Positions 8,296 to 16,591 of a stretch of 54,689 nt of DNA are shown piece after piece (positions within the stretch are counted from its first letter, which is position 1; each line of letters opens with the position of its first letter). Source of the DNA: Defluviitaleaceae bacterium (GTDB lineage Bacteria; Bacillota; Clostridia; Lachnospirales; WRBF01); the NCBI GenBank assembly GCA_009784685.1, contig WRBF01000008.1, positions 1-54,689 on the forward strand, written 5' to 3'. The translations under genes were made by a program, and so were the position numbers. The notes under the pieces were generated by a model that was not told where the DNA came from, ran no database searches, and saw nothing but the letters and a program-made list of their open reading frames with translations.

Positions 8296-8763
8296 CTAAA
8301 CTAAGTCACTAAAAACCGCACAGGCAACCCGGGCAAGATCACTTGGTGAAAGTTCTACCTGTAAGCCAATTCGTCCGGCACTGACAATTATAGTTTTATG
8401 CAGGACAGCGGTTTCTTCTATAAACGTAGGGAACGATTTTTTCATGCCTATTGGGGAACATCCACCATGGACATAACCTGTCTGTGGTTCCAATTCACGT
8501 GACTTTATCATTTCGACATATTTATCGCCGGCAGCGGTCGCCGCTTTTTTTAAATCAAGCTCGCACTCCACAGGCACAACAAAAACATTGATTCCTGTCG
8601 TTTTACCGACTGTAACTAGTGTTTTGAAAACCCATTCCGACTCTTTGCCGATTTTTTCAGCAACCGAAACGCCATCGACTTTGCCATCTGAGCTGTCGTA
8701 TTCGTATGTTACATAACTTATCCCTGCCGATTCTAATTGGCGCATTGCGTTTGTTTTAGTCAT
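8296..8763 (-). CDS. ybaK: Cys-tRNA(Pro)/Cys-tRNA(Cys) deacylase, YbaK family
   Basis: A 155-residue trans-editing enzyme that hydrolyses cysteine mischarged on tRNA-Pro. The family layout is clear: start MTKTNAMRQLESAGI, the central VFKTLV strand with the conserved lysine, VPVECELDLKKAA, and GGCSPIGMKKSFPTFIEETA, which carries the conserved GG-x-SP-x-G-x-x-K segment. The start at 8763 is set by an ATGA overlap with the stop of the upstream gene; a longer open frame to 8799 has no family match. Expression is probably by translational coupling as the last gene of the pnp-kinase-msrC run. Confidence 0.93.
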   Translation of the reverse strand: MTKTNAMRQLESAGISYVTYEYDSSDGKVDGVSVAEKIGKESEWVFKTLVTVGKTTGINVFVVPVECELDLKKAATAAGDKYVEMIKSRELEPQTGYVHGGCSPIGMKKSFPTFIEETAVLHKTIIVSAGRIGLQVELSPSDLARVACAVFSDLV

Positions 8764-9248
8764 GCCGGCAATATCAACTGCCTCTCCAAAAGATTGCAAA
8801 TTTCCGACAAATACTTATTTTCCAGTTCACCAAATCGGTTTAGTTCAGGGCTATCAATATCAAGCACACCAAAAACTTCATCGTTTTTAAAGATAGGGAT
8901 CACAATTTCGGAATTTGATGCGCTGTCACAGGCAATATGCCCGGGAAATTTATGAACATCAGGTACGATTTGAGTTTTTCTTTCTGCAACCGCTGCTCCA
9001 CAGACACCTTTACCAACCTGTATTCGAATACAAGCCGGAAGACCTTGGAACGGTCCCAAAACGAGTTCACCATCTTTCATAACGTAAAATCCTGCCCAAT
9101 TAATTTTGTCCATGTACCCATTTATGACCGCAGACAGATTTGCAAGGCTTGCGATAATATCTTTATCGTCATCCAGAACTCTTTTTGCCATGTATGACAT
9201 TAGTTTATAGTTCTGTTCAACATCATCTTGTCTTTTAACTCTATACAT
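8760..9248 (-). CDS. msrC: Free methionine-(R)-sulfoxide reductase (GAF domain)
   Basis: A 162-residue single-GAF protein. It matches free methionine-(R)-sulfoxide reductase throughout: NWAGFYVMKDGELVLGPFQG, LPACIRI, GKGVCGAAVAE, and ACDSASNSEIVIPI. The three cysteines of that enzyme (in LPAC, GVCG and IACD) are all present, which distinguishes it from purely sensory GAF domains. It reduces free Met-R-sulfoxide using thioredoxin and would serve oxidative-stress repair. The start ATG is two bases after the stop of the histidine kinase gene, and the stop overlaps ybaK, so the three are one transcript. Confidence 0.92.
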   Translation of the reverse strand: MYRVKRQDDVEQNYKLMSYMAKRVLDDDKDIIASLANLSAVINGYMDKINWAGFYVMKDGELVLGPFQGLPACIRIQVGKGVCGAAVAERKTQIVPDVHKFPGHIACDSASNSEIVIPIFKNDEVFGVLDIDSPELNRFGELENKYLSEICNLLERQLILPA

Positions 9249-9250
9249 AA

Positions 9251-10951
9251 TTACCCCGCCTTAACATTTAAGTATTCTTTAATTGTCTTCAACACAACGC
9301 CAAGTTCAATCGGTTTACCAATATGCCCATCCATGCCAACACGCAAACACTTTTCAATATCTTCCTTCATCACATTAGCTGTCATAGCTATAATAGGGAT
9401 GGTTTTAGCTTGAGGAACATCTAACTTGCGTATATTTCTGGTTGCATTATAACCATCCATCTCAGGCATTTGCACATCCATGAAAATAAGGTCAAACTTT
9501 TCCGGCGCTTCGCTAAACATATGTACAGCTTGAACTCCGTTTTCAACACAAACTATGCCAAGACCTGTAGGCTCAAGCAACGCAACAATAATATCACGAT
9601 TAATTTCAATATCCTCTGCGATCAAAATATTTCCAGTCAGCCCGATAGACAAATCGACATCGTTCTTATCAATCTTAACTATATCTACTTGATTTCCATA
9701 GCGTATTTTTATTGTAAAAATAAATGATGCGCCTTTTCCCAGTTCAGACTGCACTTTAATACTTCCATCCATCAAATTAACAATGTTTTTAGAAATAGCA
9801 AGCCCCAGCCCGGTACCGCCAAACTTGCGTGAAGTGCTTGTCTCAGCTTGAAAAAATACGTTAAAAAGATTGTCTTGCTGTTCAGAGCTTATACCAATAC
9901 CTGAATCAGTCACACTTATCTCAATAGTGCAATCTTCATCATCTTTATTGATAAGATACGCATTTAGCTCTACTTTTCCCTTGTTGGGTGTAAATTTTAT
10001 CGCATTGCTTAATAAATTCATAATAACTTGCGTAAGCCGCTGGTCGTCTCCTATCAAAACAGTTGGAATTTTATCATCCAACGAAACTAACAACTCTTGC
10101 TGTTTATCTTGTGCGCTAAGATGCATTATGTTTACTATACGACCAACCATTTCTTTGAAATTAAAATGCTCACTTGCTAATTCCAGTTTGCCGGATTCCA
10201 GTTTTGACATGTCTAATATATCATTAACAATACCCAACAAATGCTGTGATGCATTCTCAATTTTATCAAGTGCAGCTTCCGCAGACGAGCTGCCTGATTT
10301 ACCTACGGCTGTCATACCAATAATAGCATTAAGCGGCGTGCGTATCTCGTGACTCATATTCGATAAAAAGACGCCCTTTGCTTTAGCTGCATCATTAGCC
10401 ACATTTTTTGCCTCTGTTAAATCAGCAAGTGCCTTTGAACAGCGGATGCAAAACAGATAAATTATGAAATTTACTCCTATGGATGTCAACAAAGCCATAT
10501 AGTTTTGCATCATCGTAAAATTAATACCTAGCAAATTCTGACCCATTACAACAACTAAAACAAACTGTACAGTGCTAATTGCACCTAAATACCGTACAAG
10601 CCCTTTCGGGCTCATATAAGTAAGCGAAATCAACGCAACACCTATCGTATAGGTATAAATAAGGAAGTCGCCGGTAAAATAAAATGCAGCACCTGTTACA
10701 TAAAAAATTAAAAGAAACGGTGTCAAGAACGCCCTGTTATCATTATCTAAAGAAGATCTTTCCAAAATAACAAAAGTCAACAAAATAAGGAAAGCTACCA
10801 CGATGCGAATGTATACATGAGGTGAACCTAAAACCGTACCTGTATACGTGATAGAAACAGCCGCATATAGGCATAATATATAGAAAATGTATACAGCCCA
10901 CTCAGATACATTTAAATTCCCCAGAATTTTTCCCCTCACAAAAGCATTCAT
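9251..10951 (-). CDS. Membrane hybrid sensor histidine kinase with receiver domain
   Basis: A 566-residue hybrid kinase. Residues about 15-170 hold six or so membrane helices with little extracellular sequence. HisKA follows, with phospho-acceptor H201 in MSHEIRTPLNAIIGM. The HATPase domain has N-box NLLSNAIKFT, DSGIGI, and GGTGLGLAI. A C-terminal receiver has phospho-acceptor Asp in FMDVQMPEMDG (about residue 495) and the late KPIE lysine. No DNA-binding or HPt domain is fused and no separate response regulator is adjacent, so the output is unknown. AGGAG precedes the ATG. It follows pnp by 34 bases with no terminator between, so read-through from the rpsO-pnp promoter is likely. Confidence 0.93.
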   Translation of the reverse strand: MNAFVRGKILGNLNVSEWAVYIFYILCLYAAVSITYTGTVLGSPHVYIRIVVAFLILLTFVILERSSLDNDNRAFLTPFLLIFYVTGAAFYFTGDFLIYTYTIGVALISLTYMSPKGLVRYLGAISTVQFVLVVVMGQNLLGINFTMMQNYMALLTSIGVNFIIYLFCIRCSKALADLTEAKNVANDAAKAKGVFLSNMSHEIRTPLNAIIGMTAVGKSGSSSAEAALDKIENASQHLLGIVNDILDMSKLESGKLELASEHFNFKEMVGRIVNIMHLSAQDKQQELLVSLDDKIPTVLIGDDQRLTQVIMNLLSNAIKFTPNKGKVELNAYLINKDDEDCTIEISVTDSGIGISSEQQDNLFNVFFQAETSTSRKFGGTGLGLAISKNIVNLMDGSIKVQSELGKGASFIFTIKIRYGNQVDIVKIDKNDVDLSIGLTGNILIAEDIEINRDIIVALLEPTGLGIVCVENGVQAVHMFSEAPEKFDLIFMDVQMPEMDGYNATRNIRKLDVPQAKTIPIIAMTANVMKEDIEKCLRVGMDGHIGKPIELGVVLKTIKEYLNVKAG

Positions 10952-10985
10952 GGTTTGCTCTCCTTACTTCACGTCTCTCTTTTGA

Positions 10986-13121
10986 TTAGTTTTTCTCTTT
11001 ATCTTTAGGCAAAGCCGCCTTTCTTGACAGGTTTATTCTTCCTTTTTCATCTATTTCCATTACTTTGACAGTAACTTCATCACCGATATTAACAACATCT
11101 TCAACTTTATTTGTGCGCTCATGCGCAAGTTGACTTATGTGTACAAGACCTTCTTTTTCAGGTGCAATTTCGACGAATGCACCAAATTGCATAAGGCGGG
11201 TAACTTTACCTGTAAACACTTGTCCCGGTTCCGGAACCATAACAATCGCATTGATAATATCAATTGCTCGTTGTATTTTATCGCTGTCCGCACTTGCGAT
11301 AAAGATCTTGCCGTCATCGCCTGTATCAATTTTATCAACGCCGGAATCTTCCATTATTTTCTTAATAACCTTACCTTTAGAGCCGATAACCTCTGCCATT
11401 TTATCCGGATCAATAAGCACAAAGCCCATTTTCGGAGCATATTGTGAAAGTTCTTCTCTAGGCACTTCGATAGCTTCCTTCATAGTTCCGTTAAGCATGA
11501 ACATACGAGATTTTTCGGTTTGCTCAAGGGACTGCTTTATTATTTCAGGCGTAAGACCTTCAATTTTAATATCCATTTGGATAGCAGTTATACCTTTTTC
11601 CGTCCCTGCAACTTTAAAGTCCATATCGCCGAAGAAATCTTCAAGACCTTGAATATCAGTTAAAAGAACAAAGTCATCGTCGCTGTCACCTGTTACAAGA
11701 CCTACAGAAATACCTGCAACCGGACGGATTATAGGTACGCCCGCCGCCATAAGCGACAACGTACTTGCGCAAATGCTCGCCTGTGATGTTGAGCCGTTTG
11801 AGCTTAAAACTTCCGAAACAAGCCTTATCGCATAAGGGAATTCTTCCTCTGAAGGTATAACCGGCACAAGAGCCCTTTCAGCTAAAGCACCGTGACCAAT
11901 TTCACGGCGGCCAGGTCCTCTTGAAGGTCTTGTTTCACCTACTGAATAGCTAGGGAAGTTATAATGATGCATGTATCTTTTAGAAACTTCTGTCGCATCA
12001 ATTCCGTCAAGCTTTTGTGCATCCATCATTGAGCCAAGAGTTGTTATTGTAAGGACTTGCGTTTGACCGCGTTTAAACAACGCTGAACCATGAGTTCTTG
12101 GAAGTATGTCAACTTCGCTTTGAAGCGCACGGATTTCGTCAAGCTTACGTCCATCCGGGCGTTTGTGGTCTTTAAGAATCATTCTGCGGACAGTTTTCTT
12201 TTCGAACTGATAAATCGCATTGTTAACAAGCTCTTCAATATTAACATCTAAAGGGCACTCAGCAGCTTCAAAAGTTGGAACAAGTTTTTCAAATACTTCT
12301 GCTTTAATAGCAGAAACTTCCGCATCTCGCTCTTGCTTTTTATCTTTAAAAACAGCTGTTTCCATGCGCTGTGGTGTAATAAAATCAACAATAGCACCGT
12401 AAATATCTTCCGGTATTGTGTGTTCTTCATAACTATGCTTAGGTTTTCCAATTTCTTTAACAATGCTGTTGATAAACTCAACAATTTCTCTATTTGTATC
12501 TTGAGCAAGCATAATAGCTTCAAACATTTTGTCGCTTGGAACTTCGCTCGCACCGGCTTCGATCATCATAACTTTACCAGCTGTTCCTGCAACTGTAAGA
12601 TGAAGCTCACTTTTTTCTCTCTCTTCCATATTAGGGTTAATGACAAGCCTTCCATCAACAAGACCAACGTTTGTAGCACCGATTGGACCGTTAAACGGTA
12701 TGTCAGATATAGAAACAGCAAGAGATGCGCCTATCATAGCGGCTATTTCAGGGCTTTCATCTTGATCAACAGAAAGTACGGTTGCTATAACAAGCACGTC
12801 ATTTCTGTAATCATCAGGAAAAAGCGGGCGCATAGGCCTGTCGATAAGCCTTCCCGTTAATATTGCTCTTTCAGACGGACGACCTTCTCTTCTAATAAAT
12901 CCGCCAGGTATTTTACCAACGGAATATAGCTTTTCTTCATAGTCAATGCTTAAAGGGAAGTAGTCAATCCCTGTGCGTGGTTTGTCTGAAGCTGTTGCAG
13001 TAACAAGCACAACCGTTTCTCCGTAACGAATGATAGCAGAACCGTTTGCAAACTCCGCAACTCTGTCTATTTCAACAGAAAGTTCTCTGCCTGCTAACTG
13101 CGTTTTAAATGTTTTGTACAT
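10986..13121 (-). CDS. pnp: Polyribonucleotide nucleotidyltransferase (PNPase)
   Basis: A 711-residue 3'-5' exoribonuclease that phosphorolyses RNA, typical in length. It has two RNase PH cores (about 10-230 and 320-540) joined by the helical linker, the KH domain around 555-610 (VIGSKGKVIKKIMEDSG) and an S1 domain at 620-690 (VFTGKVTRLMQFGAFVEI). The catalytic second core includes GPGRREIGHGALAERAL and TDIQGLEDFFGDMDFK. It acts in the cytoplasm in RNA turnover. rpsO precedes it, the classic bacterial arrangement. The 330-base rpsO-pnp gap contains two long stems that could be processing sites. Confidence 0.98.
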   Translation of the reverse strand: MYKTFKTQLAGRELSVEIDRVAEFANGSAIIRYGETVVLVTATASDKPRTGIDYFPLSIDYEEKLYSVGKIPGGFIRREGRPSERAILTGRLIDRPMRPLFPDDYRNDVLVIATVLSVDQDESPEIAAMIGASLAVSISDIPFNGPIGATNVGLVDGRLVINPNMEEREKSELHLTVAGTAGKVMMIEAGASEVPSDKMFEAIMLAQDTNREIVEFINSIVKEIGKPKHSYEEHTIPEDIYGAIVDFITPQRMETAVFKDKKQERDAEVSAIKAEVFEKLVPTFEAAECPLDVNIEELVNNAIYQFEKKTVRRMILKDHKRPDGRKLDEIRALQSEVDILPRTHGSALFKRGQTQVLTITTLGSMMDAQKLDGIDATEVSKRYMHHYNFPSYSVGETRPSRGPGRREIGHGALAERALVPVIPSEEEFPYAIRLVSEVLSSNGSTSQASICASTLSLMAAGVPIIRPVAGISVGLVTGDSDDDFVLLTDIQGLEDFFGDMDFKVAGTEKGITAIQMDIKIEGLTPEIIKQSLEQTEKSRMFMLNGTMKEAIEVPREELSQYAPKMGFVLIDPDKMAEVIGSKGKVIKKIMEDSGVDKIDTGDDGKIFIASADSDKIQRAIDIINAIVMVPEPGQVFTGKVTRLMQFGAFVEIAPEKEGLVHISQLAHERTNKVEDVVNIGDEVTVKVMEIDEKGRINLSRKAALPKDKEKN

Positions 13122-13451
13122 TAGAATCCTTCATCTCCTTAGTCTATTGCCCCATCAACTAAAGTTCACTAAAAATATAGAGATGTTAACTCGCAATGCG
13201 GATTAACAACAGCTTTTTAGCAAGCTTTAATTGGTGGAGCAATCATTACTACTTCTATTGCAAAAAAACGCCTTTGGAATCTGCATAATGTCTTTTTTCG
13301 CAAATAATACACTCGCAAATGCGATGTAAAAAGATGTCAGACAAGTTCCCGGGCGTTCTCTTGCAAACTTAGAACCAGAAATCAATAAGCTAACGCACGC
13401 CTTTAAAAATGCACACATATCATTGTTGACTGCTGGTTCTTAAAAAATATT
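13122..13451 (-). other. rpsO-pnp intergenic region with large stem-loops
   Basis: Two inverted pairs stand out. CTGGTTCT at 13433-13440 pairs with AGAACCAG at 13371-13378 across a long loop directly after rpsO. TTGCGAAAAAA at 13303-13293 pairs with TTTTTTTGCAA at 13268-13258. The latter has a T run and could act as a partial terminator between rpsO and pnp. A 63-codon reading frame inside lacks a ribosome binding site and I do not call it. Confidence 0.5.
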
Positions 13452-13709
13452 TTACTTTCTTATGCCAAGTTCTGCAATAAGTTCACGGTATTTTACAACA
13501 TCTCGTGATTTAATATAGCTGATAAGCCCTTTTCTCTGACCTACCATCATAAGTAGCCCTCTTCTTGAATGATGGTCTTTTTTATGAACTTTTAGATGTT
13601 CTGTCAAGTGATTAATCCTTGCAGTTAAAAGAGCTACCTGCACTTCCGGCGAGCCTGTGTCGCTTTCATTTCTTCCATACTTTTCGACAATTGCTTTTTT
13701 GTCAATCAT
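13452..13709 (-). CDS. rpsO: 30S ribosomal protein S15
   Basis: An 85-residue primary 16S rRNA-binding protein of the 30S platform. The family motif [23 protein letters not shown] and the [23 protein letters not shown] segment are intact, and the length is typical. The ATG follows TAGGAGGA. Its 160-base leader is structured and may carry S15 autoregulation. pnp lies downstream on the same strand. Confidence 0.98.
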   Translation of the reverse strand: MIDKKAIVEKYGRNESDTGSPEVQVALLTARINHLTEHLKVHKKDHHSRRGLLMMVGQRKGLISYIKSRDVVKYRELIAELGIRK

Positions 13710-13870
13710 TTTAAAATCCTCCTACACTAAATAAACACATTAGCCCCCAATGCCCAGGATTCGGTCGGAGTTTCCTGCGAACTTAAAAGATTAAGCTCTG
13801 AACCTGCGCATGGGTTTTGCAATACATATTTAGTTCTCTTCAATTTAATAATCCCGGCAAAATATTCCGG
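13710..13870 (-). promoter_or_regulatory. Structured leader of rpsO
   Basis: The expected transcript begins near 13870. Its first bases form a CCCGG/CCGGG hairpin around 13853-13873, followed by a weak CTTAA/TTAAG stem and a CAGGA/TCCTG stem that ends about 40 bases before the start codon. S15 represses its own mRNA in many bacteria through leader folds of varied shape; whether this one binds S15 is inference. Confidence 0.4.
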
Positions 13871-13877
13871 GAACTTA

Positions 13878-13906
13878 TAGTAACACAGGCTTAAAAAAAA
13901 CACAAG
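13878..13906 (-). promoter_or_regulatory. Promoter of the rpsO-pnp operon
   Basis: On the minus strand TTGTGT and TACTAT are separated by 17 bases, about 170 bases upstream of rpsO and just beyond the Cys-rich small ORF. Confidence 0.5.
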
Positions 13907-13930
13907 CGGAATTTTAAGATTGACTCAAAA

Positions 13931-14089
13931 TTATTTATTTAAATTATTTACCAAGTTGCCAAATCCGGAAAAATAAAGACAGTCCGCTGCTTTTTCATTA
14001 AACTCAAGTTGTTTAAAAGCAGGCAATTCTTTAAGACCGCATACTCCATCCATTTGAAATTTGCAATTGTTTGCACAGCCTATATGCAT
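13931..14089 (-). CDS. Small Cys-rich protein
   Basis: A 52-codon frame with AAGGAGG seven bases before its ATG. The product starts MHIGCANNCKF and continues through DGVCGL to DCLYF, giving a four-cysteine pattern C-x3-C-x7-C-x19-C. Small clostridial proteins with the same C-x3-C, DG-x-C-x-L and DC-x-YF landmarks are known; some databases label them hydroxymyristoyl-ACP dehydratase, which looks like a mis-transferred name. The cysteines suggest a metal site. It is convergent to nothing and lies upstream of the rpsO promoter on the same strand. Function unknown. Confidence 0.72.
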   Translation of the reverse strand: MHIGCANNCKFQMDGVCGLKELPAFKQLEFNEKAADCLYFSGFGNLVNNLNK

Positions 14090-14220
14090 ATGGCATCCTC
14101 CTTCTAGCAAGAGCTCTTAATCGCTCAAATATATGTTTCTATAGTAGATCTGTCCAGCGAGAAGCAGACAAATCTAGTATTTACGGTTATTACAATTTTA
14201 TTTCAACATGTTTTGATAAA

Positions 14221-14249
14221 TAGACAAGCTGCAAAAAGTTTGATATAAT
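14221..14249 (+). promoter_or_regulatory. Promoter of the cell-wall amidase gene
   Basis: TAGACA and a perfect TATAAT are separated by 17 bases, giving a leader of about 30 bases before the amidase start. Confidence 0.75.
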
Positions 14250-14288
14250 AGCATTTATCGACAAAATATGTTGGAGGATGTACATACA

Positions 14289-16430
14289 ATGAACAGAAGA
14301 TGGATTATTGGAATGCTTATACTTTCCTTATTGTTCTCATTTTTACCAATAAATACATATGATGCCTTTGCTCAAAATCGGAGACTCTTTTTTAATGGTG
14401 CTTGGCATGACCACAGCGCACGGTCTATAAGCCTTAATATTAATGGCAATACTCTTCAGAACTTGCCTATGTCTCCGCTTATTTTTAATGGTCATACCCT
14501 CGTGCCGGCAAGACAGGTTTTCGAACCGCTTGGCGCAACTATTTCATGGGATGAAGACAGATATGAAGTTCATATTGAATATGGGCAAACAATTGTTGCT
14601 CTTCAACAAGATAATTTATATGCACGTGTAGGAAGCGAAAACGTCCGGCTTCCTGTTTCGCCTAAAATTATAAGCGCAGACGGTGTCAATGGTCAGCTTA
14701 TGATACCAACTCGCTTTGTTGCGGAAGCAATAGACCTTCTGGTAGATTGGGATGACGATACAAGCACTGTTTCAATAGCAGCACGAGAAGCAATATCTCA
14801 ACAACCGCCAAGCTCACCTCCTGCACAGACATCACAAAGACCAAATTCAACAGGTCTTGCAAGGGATGTTTCCCCTGCACCAATACAACCTGAAAATCAC
14901 CCCGAAACAAGAATAATAAATATCGACCTGCCAACAGCCGAAAACGGCTTTTCATTCGGAATACAGGCGTCTTCCGCAATAAGCAGGGTTGATAAGATGC
15001 TTCTTTGGGACAACCGACTGGTGCTTGACATACATAATTCGGAAATGGCTCTTGCAAGAAATGCTCATGAGACACCAAACACCCCGGCAAATCGTATACG
15101 AGCGGCACAGCATGAACTTACGCCTGTCAAAATAACAAGAGTTGTTCTTGATCTAAATTCGGCTGTTGATTACATAGTTTCAATTTCAGGCGACAGACGC
15201 CAAATAAATATAAACTTCATACACAGTGATGTAACAAACGTTACGTTTTCAACCAACGGAACAAATGACTTTATTCATATAGAATTTGATGGTGCGCCGT
15301 CTGCAAGCTTGCTTGCTCTTGCAAATCCGCATAGAATTTTTATTGATGTGCCAACCACAAGACCTTCCGGCATAAATGTGTCTGAAAGTGCTTTAAACGG
15401 CAGATTTGTTTCATCTATGACAACAGAGAATCCCGGCGGAAGCATAACAAGAATTGTTCTTGCTATGAGAGATGACGCAAGATATGAAAAACAAATCGTC
15501 GGCAATACTCTTACTATTCAGCTGTCAGAACCTACATACAGAAATATTTTTGTTGATATTGAAAGATCGGTCATAAGAATTGCTAAAACCGGTAACGTTA
15601 ACATTAATGTAAATTCGGTTCAACGCCGTGACCTGTATCATCAAGGTCAATATGTGTTCACTCTTCCGGGAGATTTTTCAACACTTTTGGGTTATGGAAG
15701 AATGCCTATAAGTACGCAGTTTATAGAATCTGTTTACATAAGAAACAATGCAGCAGGGCAAACTGAAATTATAATAAACCAAAATCAAATTCTTGTGTAC
15801 GACATAACGGAAGATGCAAACTTTATTTACATTACACCTATGTCACCGAGACAAAGATATAGACATGTAGTTCTTTTAGACCCGGGTCATGGCGGGGACG
15901 ACCCTGGTGCAAGTGCTAATGGTCTTGTCGAAAGCGAACTTGTTCTTGATATCGTATTAAGAGTGCTTGATATGTTTGATGGTTCAAACGGTATTAAAGC
16001 TTATTCTACAAGGATAGACAACACAAGAGTAAATAATGTTCAAAGAGCTGTTATGGGTAATCAAGCAGCGGATCTGTTCGTTTCGGTTCATTTTAACTCG
16101 GTTGATCTTGAACGTAATCCGGCTGCGATTTCAGCTAATGGAACTGAAGTCTACTACTTCCATCGTGATGGAGTGCCTAATCGTTTGGTTGCGGAAGTAT
16201 TCCAAAGGAACTTAGTAAACCGCCTTGCTACTAACGATAGAGGCGTAAGAACAAACAGCTTCACTGTATTAACAAATTCCACAATACCTGCGGTGCTTCT
16301 TGAATTGGCTTTCTTAACAAACCCCGAAGAAGCGGCAAGAATTGGTACGAACGAGTTTAGGCAAAGAGCTGCAGAAGCGATATATGAATCAATTGTTGAA
16401 GTATTTGCGACTTATAGGCTTAGAAGCTAA
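14289..16430 (+). CDS. N-acetylmuramoyl-L-alanine amidase (copper amine oxidase-like N-terminal and AMIN domains)
   Basis: A 713-residue secreted peptidoglycan hydrolase that cuts the amide bond between MurNAc and L-Ala. It has a signal peptide (about residues 1-29), a copper amine oxidase N-terminal-like domain (about 40-165, LVPARQVFEPLGATISWDED), a Pro/Gln/Ser-rich linker, one or two AMIN-type beta domains for wall targeting, and Amidase_3 from about 525 to the end. Zinc and catalytic residues are visible in DPGHGG, the following ESELVLD glutamate, SVHFN and LLELAFLTN. The ATG at 14289 has GGAGGATG eight bases upstream; the open frame to 14268 starts inside that ribosome binding site. It is monocistronic, between a strong promoter and a 19-bp stem terminator. 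Confidence 0.95.
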   Translation: MNRRWIIGMLILSLLFSFLPINTYDAFAQNRRLFFNGAWHDHSARSISLNINGNTLQNLPMSPLIFNGHTLVPARQVFEPLGATISWDEDRYEVHIEYGQTIVALQQDNLYARVGSENVRLPVSPKIISADGVNGQLMIPTRFVAEAIDLLVDWDDDTSTVSIAAREAISQQPPSSPPAQTSQRPNSTGLARDVSPAPIQPENHPETRIINIDLPTAENGFSFGIQASSAISRVDKMLLWDNRLVLDIHNSEMALARNAHETPNTPANRIRAAQHELTPVKITRVVLDLNSAVDYIVSISGDRRQININFIHSDVTNVTFSTNGTNDFIHIEFDGAPSASLLALANPHRIFIDVPTTRPSGINVSESALNGRFVSSMTTENPGGSITRIVLAMRDDARYEKQIVGNTLTIQLSEPTYRNIFVDIERSVIRIAKTGNVNINVNSVQRRDLYHQGQYVFTLPGDFSTLLGYGRMPISTQFIESVYIRNNAAGQTEIIINQNQILVYDITEDANFIYITPMSPRQRYRHVVLLDPGHGGDDPGASANGLVESELVLDIVLRVLDMFDGSNGIKAYSTRIDNTRVNNVQRAVMGNQAADLFVSVHFNSVDLERNPAAISANGTEVYYFHRDGVPNRLVAEVFQRNLVNRLATNDRGVRTNSFTVLTNSTIPAVLLELAFLTNPEEAARIGTNEFRQRAAEAIYESIVEVFATYRLRS

Positions 16431-16453
16431 AAAATACTTCACACTACTATATA

Positions 16454-16495
16454 CGAAAAGGCTTCTTAATTTGACTAAATTAAGAAGCCTTTTCG
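16454..16495. terminator. Bidirectional terminator with 19-bp perfect stem
   Basis: A 19-bp perfect stem with a GACT loop; CGAAAAGGCTTCTTAATTT is the left arm. A and T tracts sit within the stem ends, so it can stop the amidase transcript on the plus strand and the transporter transcript on the minus strand. Confidence 0.88.
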
Positions 16496-16508
16496 TTTGA
16501 CTGTATCA

Positions 16509-16528
16509 TACCCTTGCAATACAATGTA
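16509..16528 (+). repeat. 20-nt dispersed repeat, copy A
   Basis: TACCCTTGCAATACAATGTA, identical to 22771-22790 and to the inverted copy at 22799-22818. It is followed by GAATAG and TTTGAATTCAG, also partly shared with the diverged copy at 24882. Confidence 0.75.
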
Positions 16529-16591
16529 GAATAGTTTGAATTCAGCTTCATTTTCATATCAAATAAAAAAGCAAGGCAGCCCCACATTATT

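Noticed and set aside
13227-13418. 63-codon minus-strand frame in the rpsO-pnp gap
   Set aside because: It has no Shine-Dalgarno sequence and overlaps long stem-loops; better explained as structured untranslated RNA.
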